Made by a program: the position numbers and the translations under genes. Shown piece after piece: positions 63,054 through 64,000 of a stretch of DNA of 64,000 nt. The notes under the pieces were generated by a model, which saw only the letters and a list, made by a program, of their open reading frames with translations, had not been told where the DNA came from and made no database searches. Within the stretch, counting starts at the first letter, position 1; each line of letters opens with the position of its first letter. The stretch is from Hyphococcus sp. (GTDB lineage Bacteria > Pseudomonadota > Alphaproteobacteria > Caulobacterales > Parvularculaceae): the NCBI GenBank assembly GCA_021776335.1, contig JAJFGB010000001.1, forward strand, positions 365,431 to 429,430, in the 5' to 3' direction.

Positions 63054-63392
63054 CTATTTGCCCACCGCCGCCTTCCCGGTGTTTCGCCGAGCCACAGCCA
63101 AGGCGAGAATGTCAGCCTTGATGCCGCCGAACCACATGAGTTCCCGGCAATCGGAAAAGGAGATGTTGCTGTCGATACGGAGCGCTTCGCTTTCAAAGAC
63201 CGCAAGTTTAGCCTGCAGGGCCCATGGGGACGTCGCCGGCGTACTCAAAACCGCGTCGCGCGCTTGATCCAGTTCGTGATATAGACGATCTGTTTCCGCC
63301 GCGCGGGTTTTTTCTGCGCCGTCCAGTTCGGCGCAGCGCCCTTGCGCGATTTTGAAGGTTTCGAGGGCGTCGAAGAAGCTGTCCGTGGCCAT
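63054..63392 (-). CDS. Small coiled-coil protein, divergent from XRE regulator
   Basis: The ATG at 63392 has AAAGGA upstream. The 112-residue product is a helical protein with charged coiled-coil content (ALETFKIAQGRCAELDGAEKTRAAETDRLYHELDQA) followed by a more hydrophobic end (LMWFGGIKADILALAVARR). Proteins of this kind occur in alphaproteobacterial mobile regions without an assigned function. It is divergent from the XRE gene across a perfect palindrome, so its expression is probably controlled by that regulator. Confidence 0.6.
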   Translation of the reverse strand: MATDSFFDALETFKIAQGRCAELDGAEKTRAAETDRLYHELDQARDAVLSTPATSPWALQAKLAVFESEALRIDSNISFSDCRELMWFGGIKADILALAVARRNTGKAAVGK

Positions 63393-63413
63393 CTTGGATT
63401 CCTTTGCCGGTTG

Positions 63414-63440
63414 CTAATTGATACGAAAAGTATCAATTAG
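63414..63440. promoter_or_regulatory. Perfect 11-base-arm palindromic operator
   Basis: CTAATTGATAC and GTATCAATTAG are exact inverted arms around GAAAA. The site lies between the divergent starts at 63392 and 63475, 21 and 34 bases from them. An XRE-type repressor binding here would control both genes, most likely its own as well. Confidence 0.75.
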
Positions 63441-63474
63441 AGTGCACATGTGACAATGGCACAACCGGGTAATT

Positions 63475-63699
63475 ATGACAAGCGCACAAGTGAGGGCAGC
63501 GCGCGGGCTGCTGAATTGGACCGTCCGGAACCTCGCTGATAAGGCGGGCATTCACAGAAACACGGTCACCAATATTGAAACCGAACGTTACAACGGTGAC
63601 GTCGAGACATTAAAAGCAATACGCAAAGCGCTCGAAAGGGCCGGCGTGCAATTTATTACCGAAAAAGGCGTAGGCGTTGGCGTAAAATTGAAACAATAA
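63475..63699 (+). CDS. Small XRE-family helix-turn-helix regulator
   Basis: The ATG at 63475 gives 74 residues. It is a single Cro/CI-type HTH: QVRAARGLLNWTVRNLADKAGIHRNTVTNIE, with the recognition helix in the last part, followed by LKAIRKALERAGVQFI. Such proteins are common repressors of mobile elements and addiction modules. It sits next to the perfect palindrome at 63414-63440. The downstream open frame at 63719 may be in the same transcription unit. Confidence 0.85.
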   Translation: MTSAQVRAARGLLNWTVRNLADKAGIHRNTVTNIETERYNGDVETLKAIRKALERAGVQFITEKGVGVGVKLKQ

Positions 63700-63718
63700 A
63701 CGCGAACGGGTGCACGAA

Positions 63719-64000
63719 ATGCGAATTGTTGTTCAAGCTGAAACCGAAAATGATGCGTTCACCGTTCGGGAAAACTCGAGCAAATCAGAAACTGTGTTTC
63801 GCAAAGATACAACAAGTGGCCGTCATGTGAGCAATGGGCAGAGATTCTTCCGGCCTGGTTCGTGAAATATTTTGGGCCTGAGTTAAATCAACAGGAAGCG
63901 GAAGACTATGTAGAGCGCTGGCGTAAGCTTACGCCGCAAGAACGGCAAGAAGCGGAAGAGATTCGAGTGTGGTCTTTGTGTGACTGGATATACTGGTTTG
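63719..64000 (+). pseudogene. Partial and apparently frameshifted gene at window edge
   Basis: An ATG at 63719 opens a frame (MRIVVQAETENDAFTVRENS) that ends at 63865. In another frame, open without a start codon from 63754 to the window edge, the translation looks protein-like: CEQWAEILPAWFVKYFGP followed by ERWRKLTPQERQEAEEIRVW, a pattern I associate with small uncharacterised proteins of alphaproteobacterial mobile regions. The two frames overlap, suggesting a frameshift or a start codon not recognised here. The right end is outside the window, so intactness cannot be judged. Confidence 0.4.

Overview
The window looks like chromosomal DNA of an alphaproteobacterium. The main evidence is the block dnaE, then rpsB-tsf-pyrH-frr-uppS-cdsA-dxr-rseP-bamA-ompH-lpxD-fabZ-lpxA-lpxI-lpxB, ending at tRNA-Trp. 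LpxI in place of LpxH, and membrane-anchored winged-helix/TPR regulators beside a TonB receptor, fit the same class. A Parvularculales or Hyphomonadales-like marine bacterium is a reasonable guess, but the sequence alone does not fix the order.

Layout. Positions 1-13 kb hold single, mostly unlinked genes: a truncated winged-helix/TPR regulator, an isochorismatase-like hydrolase, a DUF2799 protein, an esterase, a GNAT enzyme, a 1754-residue exported beta-rich protein, an outer-membrane barrel, a VOC protein, a membrane protein and a RibD-C reductase. Positions 13.2-18.7 kb form a signalling/secretion locus: a TpsB-type outer-membrane transporter divergent from a FecR-domain protein with an Asn/Gly/Ser repeat tail, followed by a CHASE2 histidine kinase. 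Positions 18.7-20.9 kb are an operon of an exported protein, an ABM-like protein and an ECF sigma factor with an NTF2-like tail. Positions 21-26.2 kb carry a TPR protein, threonine synthase and a run of membrane/envelope genes. Positions 26.2-39.8 kb carry an S41 protease, an AraC regulator, a membrane pentapeptide-repeat protein, a TonB receptor divergent from its likely regulator, a DUF1963 protein, an HxlR regulator divergent from a cupin, and a membrane protein.

Positions 40.2-59.4 kb are core housekeeping: replication (dnaE), translation (rpsB, tsf, frr), UMP kinase, isoprenoid and phospholipid precursors (dxr, uppS, cdsA), outer-membrane protein assembly (rseP, bamA, ompH/skp) and lipid A synthesis (lpxD, fabZ, lpxA, lpxI, lpxB). 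Two clear intrinsic terminators split this block, after tsf and after ompH.

At tRNA-Trp the character changes. The last 47 bases of the tRNA and its flank are repeated exactly about 3 kb downstream (59333-59379 and 62331-62377). They bracket an AT-richer islet with no recognisable integrase. The islet carries a C-terminal HEPN (ApeA-like) protein followed by an unrecognised protein, a candidate two-gene defence cassette. More accessory genes follow to the window edge: a membrane-anchored unknown, then a small coiled-coil protein divergent from an XRE regulator, with a perfect 11-base-arm palindrome between them. secE/nusG, which often follow this tRNA in alphaproteobacteria, have not appeared by 64 kb, so more inserted DNA probably lies to the right.
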